DNA from: Stromatinia cepivora
Lineage: Eukaryota > Ascomycota > Leotiomycetes > Helotiales > Sclerotiniaceae
NCBI GenBank assembly: GCA_014898415.1
Contig: RCTD01000012.1
Span: 62,001 to 126,000, forward strand
Length of the DNA: 64,000 nucleotides
Reading direction: 5' to 3'
A program made the position numbers and the translations under genes. Position 1 is the stretch's first letter. Each line of letters starts with the position of its first letter. Below the pieces are notes generated by a model. It made no database searches. It was not told the origin of the DNA and was given only the letters and a program-made list of their open reading frames with translations. Shown here piece by piece: positions 35,598 to 46,534 of this stretch.

Positions 35598-37951
35598 ATT
35601 GAATAACTAATTCCAATTGATCGTGTTGCAATGATTGATTTGATATGTATGGGAAAGAGAAAATAGATATGGAGATGTTGAGTGCGGGGAGAATTGTGGT
35701 TGATAGAGAAGTCGGAGTAAAGACTCCTTACATATTATCTACGTCATATTGGTATGGTAGTTTAATCAACGACGTCAGTGAGTTAACGATTGTCGCGGGC
35801 CTTGTGGGTGTTGTGTCGGGTTGTGTCGGATCGATGAGTGGGATTTTTGCTTCATAATTGCTTTGTCAGATTGCCTCTCCATTTTATTAGTATGCGATTC
35901 TGATCTGGTGGTGGTGGTGGTGGTGATGGTGATGATGGATGGAGCGAGAATTTAAAAATCGAGATGTGAGATTAGCATGATATGGATATGAGGAACTGGG
36001 GTGCTAATTGAGAAATGCTTATGATATGCAACAAAAGCTTGCGGGTCACGTGTTGAATATCTTGACTTACCTAATAACCTTACCAAAAAATCCCAAAACC
36101 AAAATCCAAATCATATTCAAAAGTATTTTATTTCAATTTTCAATATCTAAATTAAGATTCGACTATCAAGTGACCTCTGAGGTTTCAAGCCTCTCGACAT
36201 CTCCAAGGTCTTAATACGAAGTTGACAATCAGATAGCTTTTCAGGAGCTTGTGTTCTGATGTGCGCTTCATTTCAACATATCCACCCAGTAGACACTTTT
36301 CAATGTCCCAAAGGCTCATCACACTTTTCAAAGATTTTTTTCAATCACGGAATCTATCTCCATCTTCCAACTCCATCTTCTCAACAACTAATAGGATACC
36401 ATCCTCCCGCATTCCCATGCATTTGAGCACCATCCTCCACACGAAAGACAACCGCTCTCACACATTCTTGCCCTGAAAATATCTCTCCTATCAATAGATT
36501 ACTACAACCTCTTATCAGCCTTCCGCCCGTATAAATCAAGAGGTTGATATTATCCGGCATAATTGGAATCGTTCGTAATGCTGTACCTGCATATTTATTA
36601 GCCTGGAATCAATACTACACTGTAGTTTAAGCAGGATAGCTATCCTTTAGATGACACAAAAGGGCCCACGTATTCTCTGTGTCGAGGAATTCCACCGTGA
36701 TTCCAATTCCGTCAGATGCAATTCCGCTGCTCTCCCAAATCTTGGTCACGAGATGAGCTAGTCCTTGTTCCACAAGAAGATGGACAATGAGCTACCTGTA
36801 ATAAAGTAGGTATAGCTGGATATGCAAGACTCATCCACTTGTATGCACCTCTCTCCATCCCATAGACAGCCTAGGAGCCGATTCGCCGGTTGAGAGTGAA
36901 TTTTTGACCAAAATTTGGCCATCGACAGCCTGGAAATCTGGAAACACTCAAAACATTTGTGACGCACTACACTCCGAGCAAGGCATAGTTCTATTGCATC
37001 GTAGAAAAGCAAGGGGTCGAGAATTGCAAGCAGTTCATGGATGTGAATAAACTGGCCCGGGAGGAACTGAAAGTGATGATCCTCGGGGATTGCTGCAGTC
37101 AATGATGGGAAGCATCTGTAATGGTTGGGGACTATGATGGGATCGAGAAGTTATAATGTGCTGGCGGATGAAGATGAGATGAGACATTCCGATTTATTTT
37201 TCTGCTAATGGTAAGGAGTTGTTGTCATTTGGTATGCAAAGGCAAGGGATTCCCCATTCATCTTTCTAATATCGGCATAACAAGTGCGCAGGAGATTCTT
37301 ACTATACTAGCACTACAGTTGGTAAAGTATTGCGAGGTAATTGTGACCAAGTGTCCAACAATTGGTAGGAGGTAACTTACACTCCTTAACGTCAAAAAAC
37401 GTTCGAATGGATTTACTCATATCAATAAGGTGGCAGATTAAGTGATTGATTTGAGATCGAGAAAGGAAGAGCCTTAATTTGCTAGAAAGAAGGCGGAGAT
37501 ATGGGTAGAGGTGATAAACATGGAAATGGAAAGGAGATTTAGAAAAAGGGAAAAGGCGAAAGGCAACTGGATTTGATGTTCAAAAATGAGTTGTTGATTG
37601 TTCCAAATGCTTTGAATATTCTAAATAATGAAAGTTGCAAATGTATTCAATCTGGAGAGGGAGTAGAGGGATTAGTGGACGGCCTCGGGCTGATCTTTTC
37701 CTAGTAGATTCCCTCAACTTCTTCCATTCTAGCGTATTAAAACATACAGCATTATCAAACAAATTGACCCAATTGAAGCGAGAAGGGTACTAGAACGGCG
37801 TTTTTGGTTCCAAAAAAGGTCATAGAAAAAGCAAGTTCCAACTCCCTTTTTCCCCAAACCATCATTCTCCCATTCCCCCCCCCCGCGCCTCGCCAATTCC
37901 ACCTGTTAGATGTATAATTAGGATATTCATTAAATTAATTCCACACATATG
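35598..37951. other. 2.35-kb spacer with one weak ORF
   Basis: Begins with the dehydrogenase promoter, which has a (GGT)n/(GAT)n tract near 35905-35940 and a TCACGTG near 36046. A 114-codon minus-strand frame (36758-37102) is listed separately. Other frames look random. A short C-run lies at about 37877. Confidence 0.5.
36758..37102 (-). CDS. Hypothetical ORF of 114 codons
   Basis: An open frame from ATG to stop with protein-like composition (FQFLPGQFIHIHELLAIL; LLFYDAIELCLARSVV). It contains no motif I recognise and has no clear splice partners. It lies at the edge of the decayed island and could be a relic or chance. Confidence 0.2.
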   Translation of the reverse strand: MTAAIPEDHHFQFLPGQFIHIHELLAILDPLLFYDAIELCLARSVVRHKCFECFQISRLSMAKFWSKIHSQPANRLLGCLWDGERCIQVDESCISSYTYFITGSSLSIFLWNKD

Positions 37952-38590
37952 TTACTTATAAACAGGTGTGTTTCTAACGATAAGAATGAGTGAGTTGATC
38001 TTAACCCTCCCACAAACTCCACTTCTTTTTCGAGTTTCTCTCGCAGCTTTCCATTGACCTGCATGATTCTTAAATTCAAAACCAGCACCATTAAATACTT
38101 TCGCATATACCGTCTCTCCTCCATCCAACACACCGCCTATCAGTGCTTCCTCGCCCTCAATCTGGGTTCGCCTGACAAAGAACTCAAAATGTAAATCATC
38201 CGGTAACGATGTATCTCTTTCAACTTGTCCTGAATTTCATCCATTAGCATATACTTATCAATGTACCGAATGATCAATGTCCAAGAGGGTAATCATTACT
38301 TTCTAATTCCCTCACAAGCTCCCACATATTACACTTCTCGCTAATTTCTATATGTCTTCTGAATCTGCATAGGACGATCAAGAATCAACGCTATATATAT
38401 GCCCTCTGAGAGGAATGGACAATCAACTCACCCCACCGCATCGAAAGATCGGCACAGTCGGAAGATCAAATTATGCCCATGCTCTCGATATCCCTTACTA
38501 TGCCGATTTGGGTTTCGTACTCGAGCTCTTGGATCTTCAGGGTAACGCGGGTTAGGAACAAAATGGAGGGGTGCGGAACTTTTTTTCTAA
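37952..38590 (-). pseudogene. Copy 1 of an unrecognised two-member gene family, no start codon
   Basis: Three exon-like blocks join in frame: from about 38590 to 38432, 38358-38300 and 38229-37952 (donors GTGAGT and GTAATG). Block 1 has FVPNPRYP and KGYRE. Block 2 reads GRHIEISEKCNMWELVRELE. Block 3 has DDLHFEFFVRRTQIEGEEAL, then IGGVLDGGETVYAKVF, and ends at a TAA. The same three blocks recur at 39748-40362. In block 1 the frame is closed upstream by a TAG with no ATG after it, so either the start is lost or another 5' exon exists. I know no family with these motifs. The HFEFFVRRT...GGETVYAKVF core is well kept between copies, which suggests past selection on a real protein. Confidence 0.5.
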
Positions 38591-38830
38591 GGAGAATTCA
38601 ATATACTAGAGGTTGGAATCATATTGAGAATGAGTTCTCAGATAATAATGGACAGTGTATTTGTAGCTAAATTTGTATGATAACACCATATAAAAATAGC
38701 CTAACCGATTACAAATTAAAGGAATGCTCAAAATATGAATTATTAGGAATAACTGCTCGAACTCAAAAAAAGAAAATGTACCGGTATGGTTTTTCCCCCT
38801 CATGATTTTTGGGGATCAGACCAACAGTTA

Positions 38831-39618
38831 GGGCTGTTTCGGTAATTATAATCTATCTATCACGGCATAGGGATAGGCCTTGGTAATATGATGATATTCT
38901 ACGAAGGAGGAAAGAAGGTGCTAAGAAGAGCGCCGACTATATGGTGAATGGATGCCTGAGGCATCCATGCAGACTAGCTAGGAATGGGTAGTGAACACGT
39001 GACACTATCGTTTTCTATCGAATATTCTGTTCTTTTTTTTATATAGCGGATTTTATTCTTTTAAGAATTCTTTAAAATATCAATAAATTTGAATTTCATT
39101 ATAATCTTTTTCGTTTATATAATTTTTTATGAAATCTATTGAATTCGTCGAATTTATCGAAATTTGAAAGAGAAGTAGAATATATAAATAATATATATAT
39201 TATTAAATAATAAAATATAAAAATTTAATTTATTATTATTATTTAAATGATTAATTAAGCGAAAATAGAAATAGTTTTAATTTAAAATTATATATTTTTT
39301 AAATCTTATTCTCGAATTTTATATTTTTATATTTTATAATTTCAGAGTATATTTATCAATATTTTAAATTTTAAAGTTTATAATACTTTATAAAAAAATA
39401 GATTTTGATTAAAAAAAAGTATTTTTTTAATATTTGATATTTTTAATCTGTATTTTATTATTTAATAGATTAAAAATAAAGAGTTTAGTATATTTTTAGG
39501 TTTTATAAATTAATTTATTAAATTAGAAAATATTATACAAAATCTGTTTTTTTATTATTGAATATATTTTATAGAAAAGAAAGGATTATTCGACAGATTA
39601 TAGTTGTCGAAACAGCTC
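38831..39618. mobile_element. 788-bp TIR element with AT-rich core (Harbinger/MITE-like)
   Basis: The left end GGGCTGTTTCGGTAATTATA (38831 on) and the reverse complement of the right end GAGCTGTTTCGACAACTATA (ending 39618) match over about 27 bp; the five differences are all transitions. TTA lies directly outside both ends (38828-38830 and 39619-39621), as a 3-bp target-site duplication would. A TWA duplication and a GGGCTGTTT-like end are typical of PIF/Harbinger elements and their MITEs. The segment 39030-39600 is extremely AT-rich and has no open frame, so no transposase survives; decay by repeat-induced point mutation would fit. It lies between the two decayed paralogs. Confidence 0.7.
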
Positions 39619-39747
39619 TTAGACCTTCATTTTAAGTTACGAGTATTTATACTAGTTGCTATGGTGACATGGGGCACTAAAAAAACAAGGGAATTTCCTT
39701 GCAAATGATGTGATTTAAGAGAGGTGCGTCCATGTTTGAAAATTTGT

Positions 39748-40362
39748 TTAACCCCTTCCTCTCCTTTCCTTTGCCTGCCAGCTATCGAGCCAGCCACCAC
39801 CAGTATACTCAATACCCTCTCCATCAAAAACCTTAGCATAAACAGTTTCTCCGCCGTCAAAAACCCCTCCGACAAGTGCGTCTTCTCCTTCAATTCTAGT
39901 TCTTCGAACAAAAAATTCGAAATGCAATTCCTCTGGCAATGCACACTCTGATGCTACATTACCTGTATAAGCTTGTTATTAGCATTTGGTATCTGAAAGA
40001 TTTATACGAGTAGATGTAAGTATACGTAGGCTCAAGGCCATGGAGGAGTTCATGCATAGTTTGCGTCTCGCTGGCTTCAAAGTAGCGACTGAATCAAGTG
40101 AACACGAGATCAGCAAAGCCGTTGAAAAATCTAGCAGTCTATCTTGTCAAACTTAACCCCGACCATTTATGTAAGACCGATGTAATTGGAAATAAAGACT
40201 TATTCTATATTCGCGATAGCCTTTTCCATGCCACTTAGGTTTACGCGGTTGAATGCGAGTGTCTCTTGGATAGCGAGGGTTTGGTACGAAGCGACGATGG
40301 GATGTTCGTGCACCATACATTTTGTGGTGGTTTGATGAGTTAGGAGGGAAGGTTTGTTGCAT
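39748..40362 (-). pseudogene. Copy 2 of the same unrecognised gene family, broken frame
   Basis: This copy keeps an ATG (40362, or 40320 for MYGARTSHRRFVPNPRYP). Its blocks match copy 1: FVPNPRYP...KGYRE, then GRYFEASETQTMHELLHGLE, then LPEELHFEFFVRRTRIEGED and GGVFDGGETVYAKVF, ending at 39748. Block 1 is two bases longer than in copy 1 before the donor (GTTAAG), so splicing to block 2 breaks the frame. The second donor, GT in copy 1, is CT here, and the nearest usable GT also gives a stop. Thus it looks decayed. A different exon structure cannot be excluded. Confidence 0.5.
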
Positions 40363-40962
40363 TGATGAGTAGAAACAAGGGGATTTTATCTTTCAGAGGC
40401 TTCTTCGTTTGAGCTGGGGACATTTCAAATTAGACTTCTATTCCATGAAAACTCTCCTGGACAAATGAGTCACTTGATTTCATGGTATCTTTTTTCTCTT
40501 CGATAATCAGGTATGGATTCTCAACATTGGGAGCTGCCAGCAGCTACCTACAATCGAGTCAATCTCTCAAGTTGAGAGTTTGGACCTGATAATGATACTT
40601 CGATCATATATCACATTGTTAGCAACCTGAACCTGGCGTTTGTTGATTTGTTAGTTTGTTCGTGTCGAGAAGCGCCAAGGTGCGGCTAACCTACATACCT
40701 GCATCTGGTAACTTCCCACATAGGAAAAAGCAAATATTCTTCATCCAATAATAATATTGATCTCACGCTGTTTGATGTATGCCTAAAGTTGAATTTCTTG
40801 TTTTTGGTCTTTTGCATATCTAGGCACCACCAAAAATAACGCTGACCAACCCAAATGATGAATGAATGCTGGGCTATGAGCCTCGGAGATTTCTTTTTTG
40901 ATTCACTCCACAATATCTCTTTCTATGAAACTCGATTGAATGAAAAAGAACATTCAAACGAC
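40363..40962. other. Spacer upstream of the orphan membrane protein
   Basis: 600 bp with no conserved frame. The ORF of the next gene is open from 40855, but the first 36 codons look unlike a protein start, so I treat them as leader. Confidence 0.45.
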
Positions 40963-41886
40963 ATGGCAGAAAACGATACCAGCATTACTATCAGCGCTGA
41001 ACCATGTCTTTCCACAAACGAACTTTCAAACGGCAGCGCGGCATTCATCGTAGTTTCACTGATGCTAGGCCTCCTAGCTCAGCCACGAGGCTCCCTAGTT
41101 CTGTTCCACGAAAACAACGGTTTGAACATCTGGCGCTTTTCGCCCTTTTTACGTCTATTCGAAGTATTCGTCATCATTTTCTACATACTCCGTGGAATTA
41201 TCATGAAAATTCCTCATCGGGATGTCATTTATTTGTTGATGCTCAAGCGAATCGATGGATCTACACCCAGATCAAACTGGCAAGGGCGTCTCCCACAGGC
41301 TACTCGTGATGCTATTGAGAAACCCAGATGGGAACTGACTATTTCTATGGTATTGCAACTAGTCAAAGTTTGTAGTATTAGAAATAGTCCGTTGACACAA
41401 ATTCTTGCTCTAATCTACTGGAGTAATTGGGTTTGCGTGCAGTACATTCATTGTGCACTCTATCTACGCGCTACGAATTCAAATGAAGTTGACGAGATAC
41501 TCAAAACGGATGGAACACATATAATACCTCGACTTGGTATCTTTCTTCAATCCGGTTCTTTGTGTGAGCAGATTGCTGCGACAATATTCATGCTCGTTTC
41601 TATTGGCAATGGTTCTGTGCTGCACTCGACGATGCTTAGTATTTATTATGGTGTTGTTATGATTGGGGATTGGATGCTTTATATATTGCGCAGGATCCTG
41701 TCGGCAAGGTTGCAGCAATTTATCCTCAGCAAATGGAGAGTTTATGTCACGGCGGCTACTTCGACAATATTTATGCAGGTGCATAAACAATCGTTGGCAC
41801 TACCTGTTTGTGTAGCGGTGTACTTTAAGTTTTACTATGACTCGACGGGCACTTACAAACCTGCTTGGTTGGACTGGATAGGATGA
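40963..41886 (+). CDS. Orphan multi-pass membrane protein
   Basis: A single-exon protein of 307 aa from the ATG at 40963 (MAENDTSITISAEPCLSTN). An in-frame ATG at 40855 would give 343 aa. Hydrophobic segments suggest five to seven membrane passes: AAFIVVSLMLGLLAQ, FLRLFEVFVIIFYILRGII, LTISMVLQLVKVC, ILALIYWSNWVCVQYIHCALYL, IAATIFMLVSIG, MLSIYYGVVMIGDWMLYIL and SLALPVCVAVYFKFYY. A short loop holds IPHRDVIYLLMLKRIDGS. I do not recognise the family. Its composition and layout look like those of fungal-specific membrane proteins often found in accessory regions. It lies between decayed genes but has a complete frame. Confidence 0.55.
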   Translation: MAENDTSITISAEPCLSTNELSNGSAAFIVVSLMLGLLAQPRGSLVLFHENNGLNIWRFSPFLRLFEVFVIIFYILRGIIMKIPHRDVIYLLMLKRIDGSTPRSNWQGRLPQATRDAIEKPRWELTISMVLQLVKVCSIRNSPLTQILALIYWSNWVCVQYIHCALYLRATNSNEVDEILKTDGTHIIPRLGIFLQSGSLCEQIAATIFMLVSIGNGSVLHSTMLSIYYGVVMIGDWMLYILRRILSARLQQFILSKWRVYVTAATSTIFMQVHKQSLALPVCVAVYFKFYYDSTGTYKPAWLDWIG

Positions 41887-42141
41887 CACCGTACAAGTAT
41901 CTGCTGATAGTGGAGGAATATGAGGCTCGAACGGATTGGGGAATGCACTGCTTCATATTTCAGTAATTTTTCATTCTTCGTCATCTTCTGGATATTCATA
42001 ATATTTTGAAAACAAATTGGCGCGGTAATTCAGAACGCAACTCAAGCTTCAATGTTGGTTGGTAACAGCAGATATTGACAATTTTAATTTAATCTGTAAT
42101 TTTTTACTCCATGAAGTATACGCACCTAGACTCTATTAATC

Positions 42142-42695
42142 TCACGCTTCACTCTTCTCACCACTTTCTTCCCTTAATCCCTGCTCACCACCCAGCCTAA
42201 CCTCCAAACTCAACTCCCCAGTCCCCAAACTCAATAACCCCGCCACACCAGCTAATCCCGCCATCACGGCCCACAATACCTTCAATGCATCCGCATATGC
42301 AGTAATAATCATTAGCTTCTCCGGATCATCTTCTGATAGATTCCTAATAACCTGTACTAACCCACTAGCATCTTTTGCTAACTCTGTAGCATTGGATGAT
42401 AGAGATGGGTAGGAGGAAAGTTTGTGTTGAAATTGTGATTGAAAGATTACGCCACCGATGGCAACACCAACTGTATGACCAAATGAACGCATGAAGGTGT
42501 ACATTGCTGCAGCGAAAGCGACGTCGGCTTGAGAGATGGAGGATTGAGTTGCATATGCGAGACTATTGAGATGTTAGCAAATACCCATGCGAATCCCACG
42601 TCCTTACTAGATTATGGTGGCATGTACCTATTATACAGCATCCCCAGCCCAATCCCCCGTAGATTACCTAGTAAGCCAAGACCACGAGAGAAGTC
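42142..42695 (-). pseudogene. C-terminal remnant of an MFS (drug:H+ antiporter type) transporter
   Basis: The last ~160 codons of a major facilitator transporter are readable. A block GLGLLGNLRGIGLGMLYN (42695-42628) joins across a 65-bp intron to LAYATQSSISQADVAFAAAM, then YTFMRSFGHTVGVAIGGVIF (42562-42142). This is the transmembrane 11-14 end of the 14-helix DHA2-type pumps. Upstream the frame meets a TAA at 42698-42696 and the sequence no longer resembles a transporter, so the first ~400 residues are missing. A chance short gene from the internal ATG is unlikely to make a working pump. Confidence 0.7.
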
Positions 42696-43042
42696 TTACG
42701 ATCCCCAATCTAGAGATGAGATATAAGTGATACTCAACTCCATTCCATTTCCAATATTCTCGTCAAATGTGCCGAATTGTCTAGCTGAAGTACACTTCCA
42801 AAGATGACTTCCCTCACCTATCATCACCCACCAACTTTTCGCCCCGTTGTGGGAATCCCCTTCTATTCCCACGCAGCCTGAAACTCGAGTTGCGAATCGG
42901 CATGGCCGTGATGATCATCGGATTTTGAATTACTTGCACCATCTAGATTCTAGCACCTCCTATCCATGCTCTTCCCTCCCTTTCCTCCCGTCACAGTATC
43001 CAAACGGATCCCAAGCCATAACCACTGCTGACCAAATATAGC
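42696..43042. other. Spacer between two decayed genes
   Basis: About 350 bp between the broken MFS end and the sterol-desaturase relic. No coding or regulatory feature is clear. It may hold the breakpoint at which the MFS gene lost its 5' part. Confidence 0.4.
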
Positions 43043-43699
43043 ATGACATCACACATACATACTGGATTTGGAATTTGTGTCTTCGACGCTGTACCATTAT
43101 ACTCCGGCTGGGTTTCAGTTACCTTACTCATCCTCGATCTCTACTTATTGTATCGCCAACTATCCCCTCGGTTCAAGGAGTGATACCCCGATTGCTCTTC
43201 GCCCTGTTTATCTACGATTTTCCGCATATTAAGCGCACGCATAATCATCATGCCCTTCTCTACAAACACATCTACAAAAAGCACAACACCTTCACGTCGC
43301 CCATTGTATTCGCTGCCCTCTACACCATCGCCATCGAGCACGTAGTCACCGACATAATCACCATCGTAGCACCCCTCGCACTATGCTCTGCCTTTGTACA
43401 GCCTGTGCATATCTTTACCTTTGCAACGCCTGCTACTGGTCATGTACCTGATTGGAACGGCTGAACATAGTGGGTATTATTCTGTGCAGCCGTCTTTCAC
43501 AAAGACCCACGATTTGCATCATGAGGAATTCGGTGTTTATTATGGAACTTTGCATTTTATGGATTGGGTGCATGGGATTGATCGCCTATGGAGCGACAAG
43601 GAGATGGGGGAAGAGCTCGCGAGCGTTGATGTGGATAATGTGAAAAAAAGTATATGTCGCTGGGATGGACAAAACTTGATTTACGAAAAAGTCAGTTGA
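43043..43699 (+). pseudogene. Frameshifted sterol desaturase / fatty acid hydroxylase family relic
   Basis: Pieces of a di-iron membrane hydroxylase occur in successive frames. VFDAVPLYSGWVSVTLLIL comes first. Then a second frame has LLYKHIYKKHNTFTSP, EHVVTDIITIVAPLALCSAF and QPVHIFTFATPA. A third frame, from about 43430, has LVMYLIGTAEHSGYY, THDLHHEEFGVYYGTLHFMD and WVHGIDRLW. The His-box HDLHH is intact. The earlier box reads HIYKKHN where HxxHH is expected, so one His is Asn. No intron-sized gap lies between frames two and three, so at least one indel has occurred. The gene is probably dead, or it suffers sequencing errors. Confidence 0.7.
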
Positions 43700-43984
43700 A
43701 ATAAAGTGAGAAGGGCTGGTGAATATTCGGTAGGCACATTGCACTTCACAGAAGTATTGATAAAAATTTGAAACAATCCAAAACAGAAGACCTTGATTGA
43801 TTGTGCACTAGTATATATGATTTCTACTTAATCATTTTGCTACCTCGAGCTTTGGCCAGTGCTTTTTCCCCTCGTACCTCCCAACCTCATACCCATTTTA
43901 AGTTGTGCAAACAACACTCAAACGCCGTTTCTAACCAACGCCACCCAAGGATATTAAAGAATCGCCATCAGAGAATCATCAAAC

Positions 43985-45600
43985 TCATTGATCATCTTGC
44001 ATATTGAGCTCATCAAACTCATCGAGCAGCTCATTCATGTCAATCTTTGGTGTCTCATCTTCACCATCACTAGTCTCGGCCACACTCATAGCATCCGCTT
44101 CCTTCTGAGCCCTTTGAGCTTTATACAGAGCAAGTGTCTGTCTGAGCTCTGGATCTTCCTCAACATCCTGTAAGAACATCTCATAATCTCTATCCATCTT
44201 CTCTTGATCTTGCTTCCTGGGTAAGACCTCTCCTTCTTCTTTACCCATACGCTTAAGACGCCAGTTCCTGTTCTTAGACTTCTTCTTTCTTGCATACAAT
44301 TTCTTGACGAGCATTACATCAGGAATCTTTGATGCATAATTGTTGGATTCTTCAAGAGCGTCGTATTGGGGATTGTTAAAGTTGGTACCTGTCATCATGT
44401 ATCCCATGACAGAATCTCCAGGATGAACCACATTTCCTAAATGGGTTCTTGTGTAAAAGGTTTTGTCGTTGGTTCCGAGGTCAGATGCACGAGCAACAGT
44501 AGCCTCGGCAAGCGCCCATCGCCCCTTTGTAGGTCCAAGGGGCTCAATGTCCATAATGATGAATTCCACCAATTCCTGAACATCAGCCAAAGGCTTGAAT
44601 GGTGCACGCCAGTATATAGGGCAACTGATTTCCGCAGTTTGAAGAGATTGTGGATCGAGAATATTGATAGAATTACCAATTCGGTAGCAGAGACCAAGAG
44701 GAGAAATATTTCCAGCCGACTTTGCTAACTTAATCGGAAGCGCAACCAAATCATCTTTACAGATTGGGACCAACTCGACGGAAAAGGAGAACTTGTAGGA
44801 TTTAGTAGATGTGTGAATATCCATGGAAATGAGTTCCTGAGACTTCTTTGCTGTAACCGGGGCCACGGAATGTAAGAAGTCGACAAACTTTTCTGCCGAA
44901 TTTCGAGCTGCGAAGAAGAAATCCAAACCATCCTTAACTTCCTTAATATTGATAGTATCCTTGTGTGCACCATGCTTCAAAATCAACTGTTCCAAATACA
45001 AAAATGTCCTCTTGTGGGGAACCTTTTGTCTGACTTGCACGCAAGCTCTCCATGTATTTGCAGTATAAGATTTCGCACAATCGGGACATTGTTGATAGGC
45101 AACCACATATTCAACCTCAAACGATTGTTGCAACACCACACCCTCCGATACTGAATCTTGTATAGTAAGCTTGACCTTAATTCTTCGAGAATGAGGTTCC
45201 GTCCAAATGAAACTCGCATCGATAATTCGTACTTTGTGTAGACCCCTAAGTTTCTTCAGACAAAGGGCAAGGAGTTCTCGGGATTCGAGTGAAGCTTGGA
45301 TCCAGGTTTGAGGTGGGAGTAACCATCGTTCGCAATCTCGACAAAAGTGCACAGTGGCCTCTCTTTGAATACCTTGCGATACATCGACAGTAAGTTTTAC
45401 GCAGTCATAGCAGAGAGCGCCGGCGGAAGTTGTTCCATCGATAGGAGCGCCACAGTTGCAGCAGAGAATACTTCAAAGTATCAGCGACGGCGACTTGGGA
45501 TTTCTGAAGAAGAAACTTACGTAGCACCAGTTTTCTGATCTTGTGCCTGAAATCTTGAGGCGATAGATACAGGCGCGTCGTCAACATCCATAGCAGACAT
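43985..45600 (-). CDS. nmd3: NMD3, 60S ribosomal subunit export adapter
   Basis: Homologue of Nmd3, which binds the late 60S subunit and recruits exportin Crm1; 521 aa (yeast about 518). Exon 1 is 45600-45521 and exon 2 is 45470-43985, with a 50-bp intron. The N-terminal zinc-binding Cys pairs are seen as CCNC, CYDC and CRDC, plus a later CPDC. The family-typical WLLPPQTWIQASLESRELL, WRACVQVRQKVPHKRTFLYL and DFFFAARNSAEKFVDFL follow. A middle eIF5A-like domain comes before the basic stretch LVKKLYARKKKSKNRNWRLK. The acidic, Leu-rich C-terminus (MNELLDEFDELNMQDDQ) matches the nuclear export signal region. The promoter lies toward 46.5 kb, shared with the dioxygenase. Confidence 0.94.
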
Positions 45601-46534
45601 GATGGCGGCTATTTTCTTATATTTTTTCTTCTGATGGTGTTTTTTGATTTTGATAAAAGAAAAAAGTTGCCCCGCAAAGATAAAAGATAGAGAATGACGC
45701 TGGCTACGGTTGACCATCGATTAGTACGGATGGATTTAGCGACCACATCGAACACTTGATTTCTCAGCACTCAGCCATAATGAGTGATCAAGTGAAGGAA
45801 ATATACTATTTTCTATTAAACCAAACCTGACATTGTAATTCTCTCAAAAACATGGATCAAAGTCAACTTCACTTGAGAGACTGCCCTAAGAGCCTTTTTG
45901 CTTTTGAATATTCACGTGACTTGCATTGGTGATAGGCAGATCACGTGTAGCATCAACCCTCCTCGAGTCCAACTTGTCGGCGGGGAATATTGGATTTCTA
46001 GGATGTCCATCTTGATCAGGTACACAATAATCCTGCAGGGAACTTATAATGCTAACTATGCACTGCTTTATCGCCGATATCTCCACTATCCGCAGCATAT
46101 TTCCCAATTAACATTCGTGATCGCTGAGCACAATTGCGCCATCATTCACCGACCAATAGCCACCCTAATATCTCAACGATCATCTACGCCGTATTGCGTG
46201 TAATATGTCTCTGCTTGCGTATTGGGTGTTCCAAGCGTGTTACAATTTAATCGTTATCTATGATTAGATCTCGCGGAGGAGTTATTGAGGAGATAGCCCC
46301 AATGAGAACCATGTACGATGTCGTTATCAAGCATTGACGGGTTCAATATAGTAGGTTTGGGCGAATGGGTATATTAAACTTGCGAATATGCGTTATATCC
46401 AGATATATTTAAGCCTTGTCAAATCCTGTTCGATTCTGAAAACAATGACCCCAACCCACATTCAACAGCCAAATAGCTACATCTTTAACAGCAACAACGA
46501 CCAAAAACAACAACAATAACAATAATCAAGTACA
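45601..46534. other. Divergent promoter of nmd3 and the TauD-type dioxygenase
   Basis: A 930-bp bidirectional spacer. Two CACGTG palindromes lie at 45913-45918 and 45942-45947. CACGTG is a known bHLH (Cbf1/Pho4-type) site in fungi, but its number over the whole window is what base composition predicts. An A/C-rich leader (AACAACAACAATAAC) precedes the dioxygenase ATG. Confidence 0.5.

Noticed and set aside
38831..39618. Mitochondrial DNA insertion as explanation of the AT-rich block
   Set aside because: The inverted ends with TTA flanks explain it better, and no mitochondrial gene piece is readable.
45913..45947. Pair of CACGTG boxes in the nmd3/dioxygenase promoter, and others across the window
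   Set aside because: I counted roughly nine CACGTG in 64 kb. With about 40% G+C that is close to chance expectation, so no enrichment is claimed.
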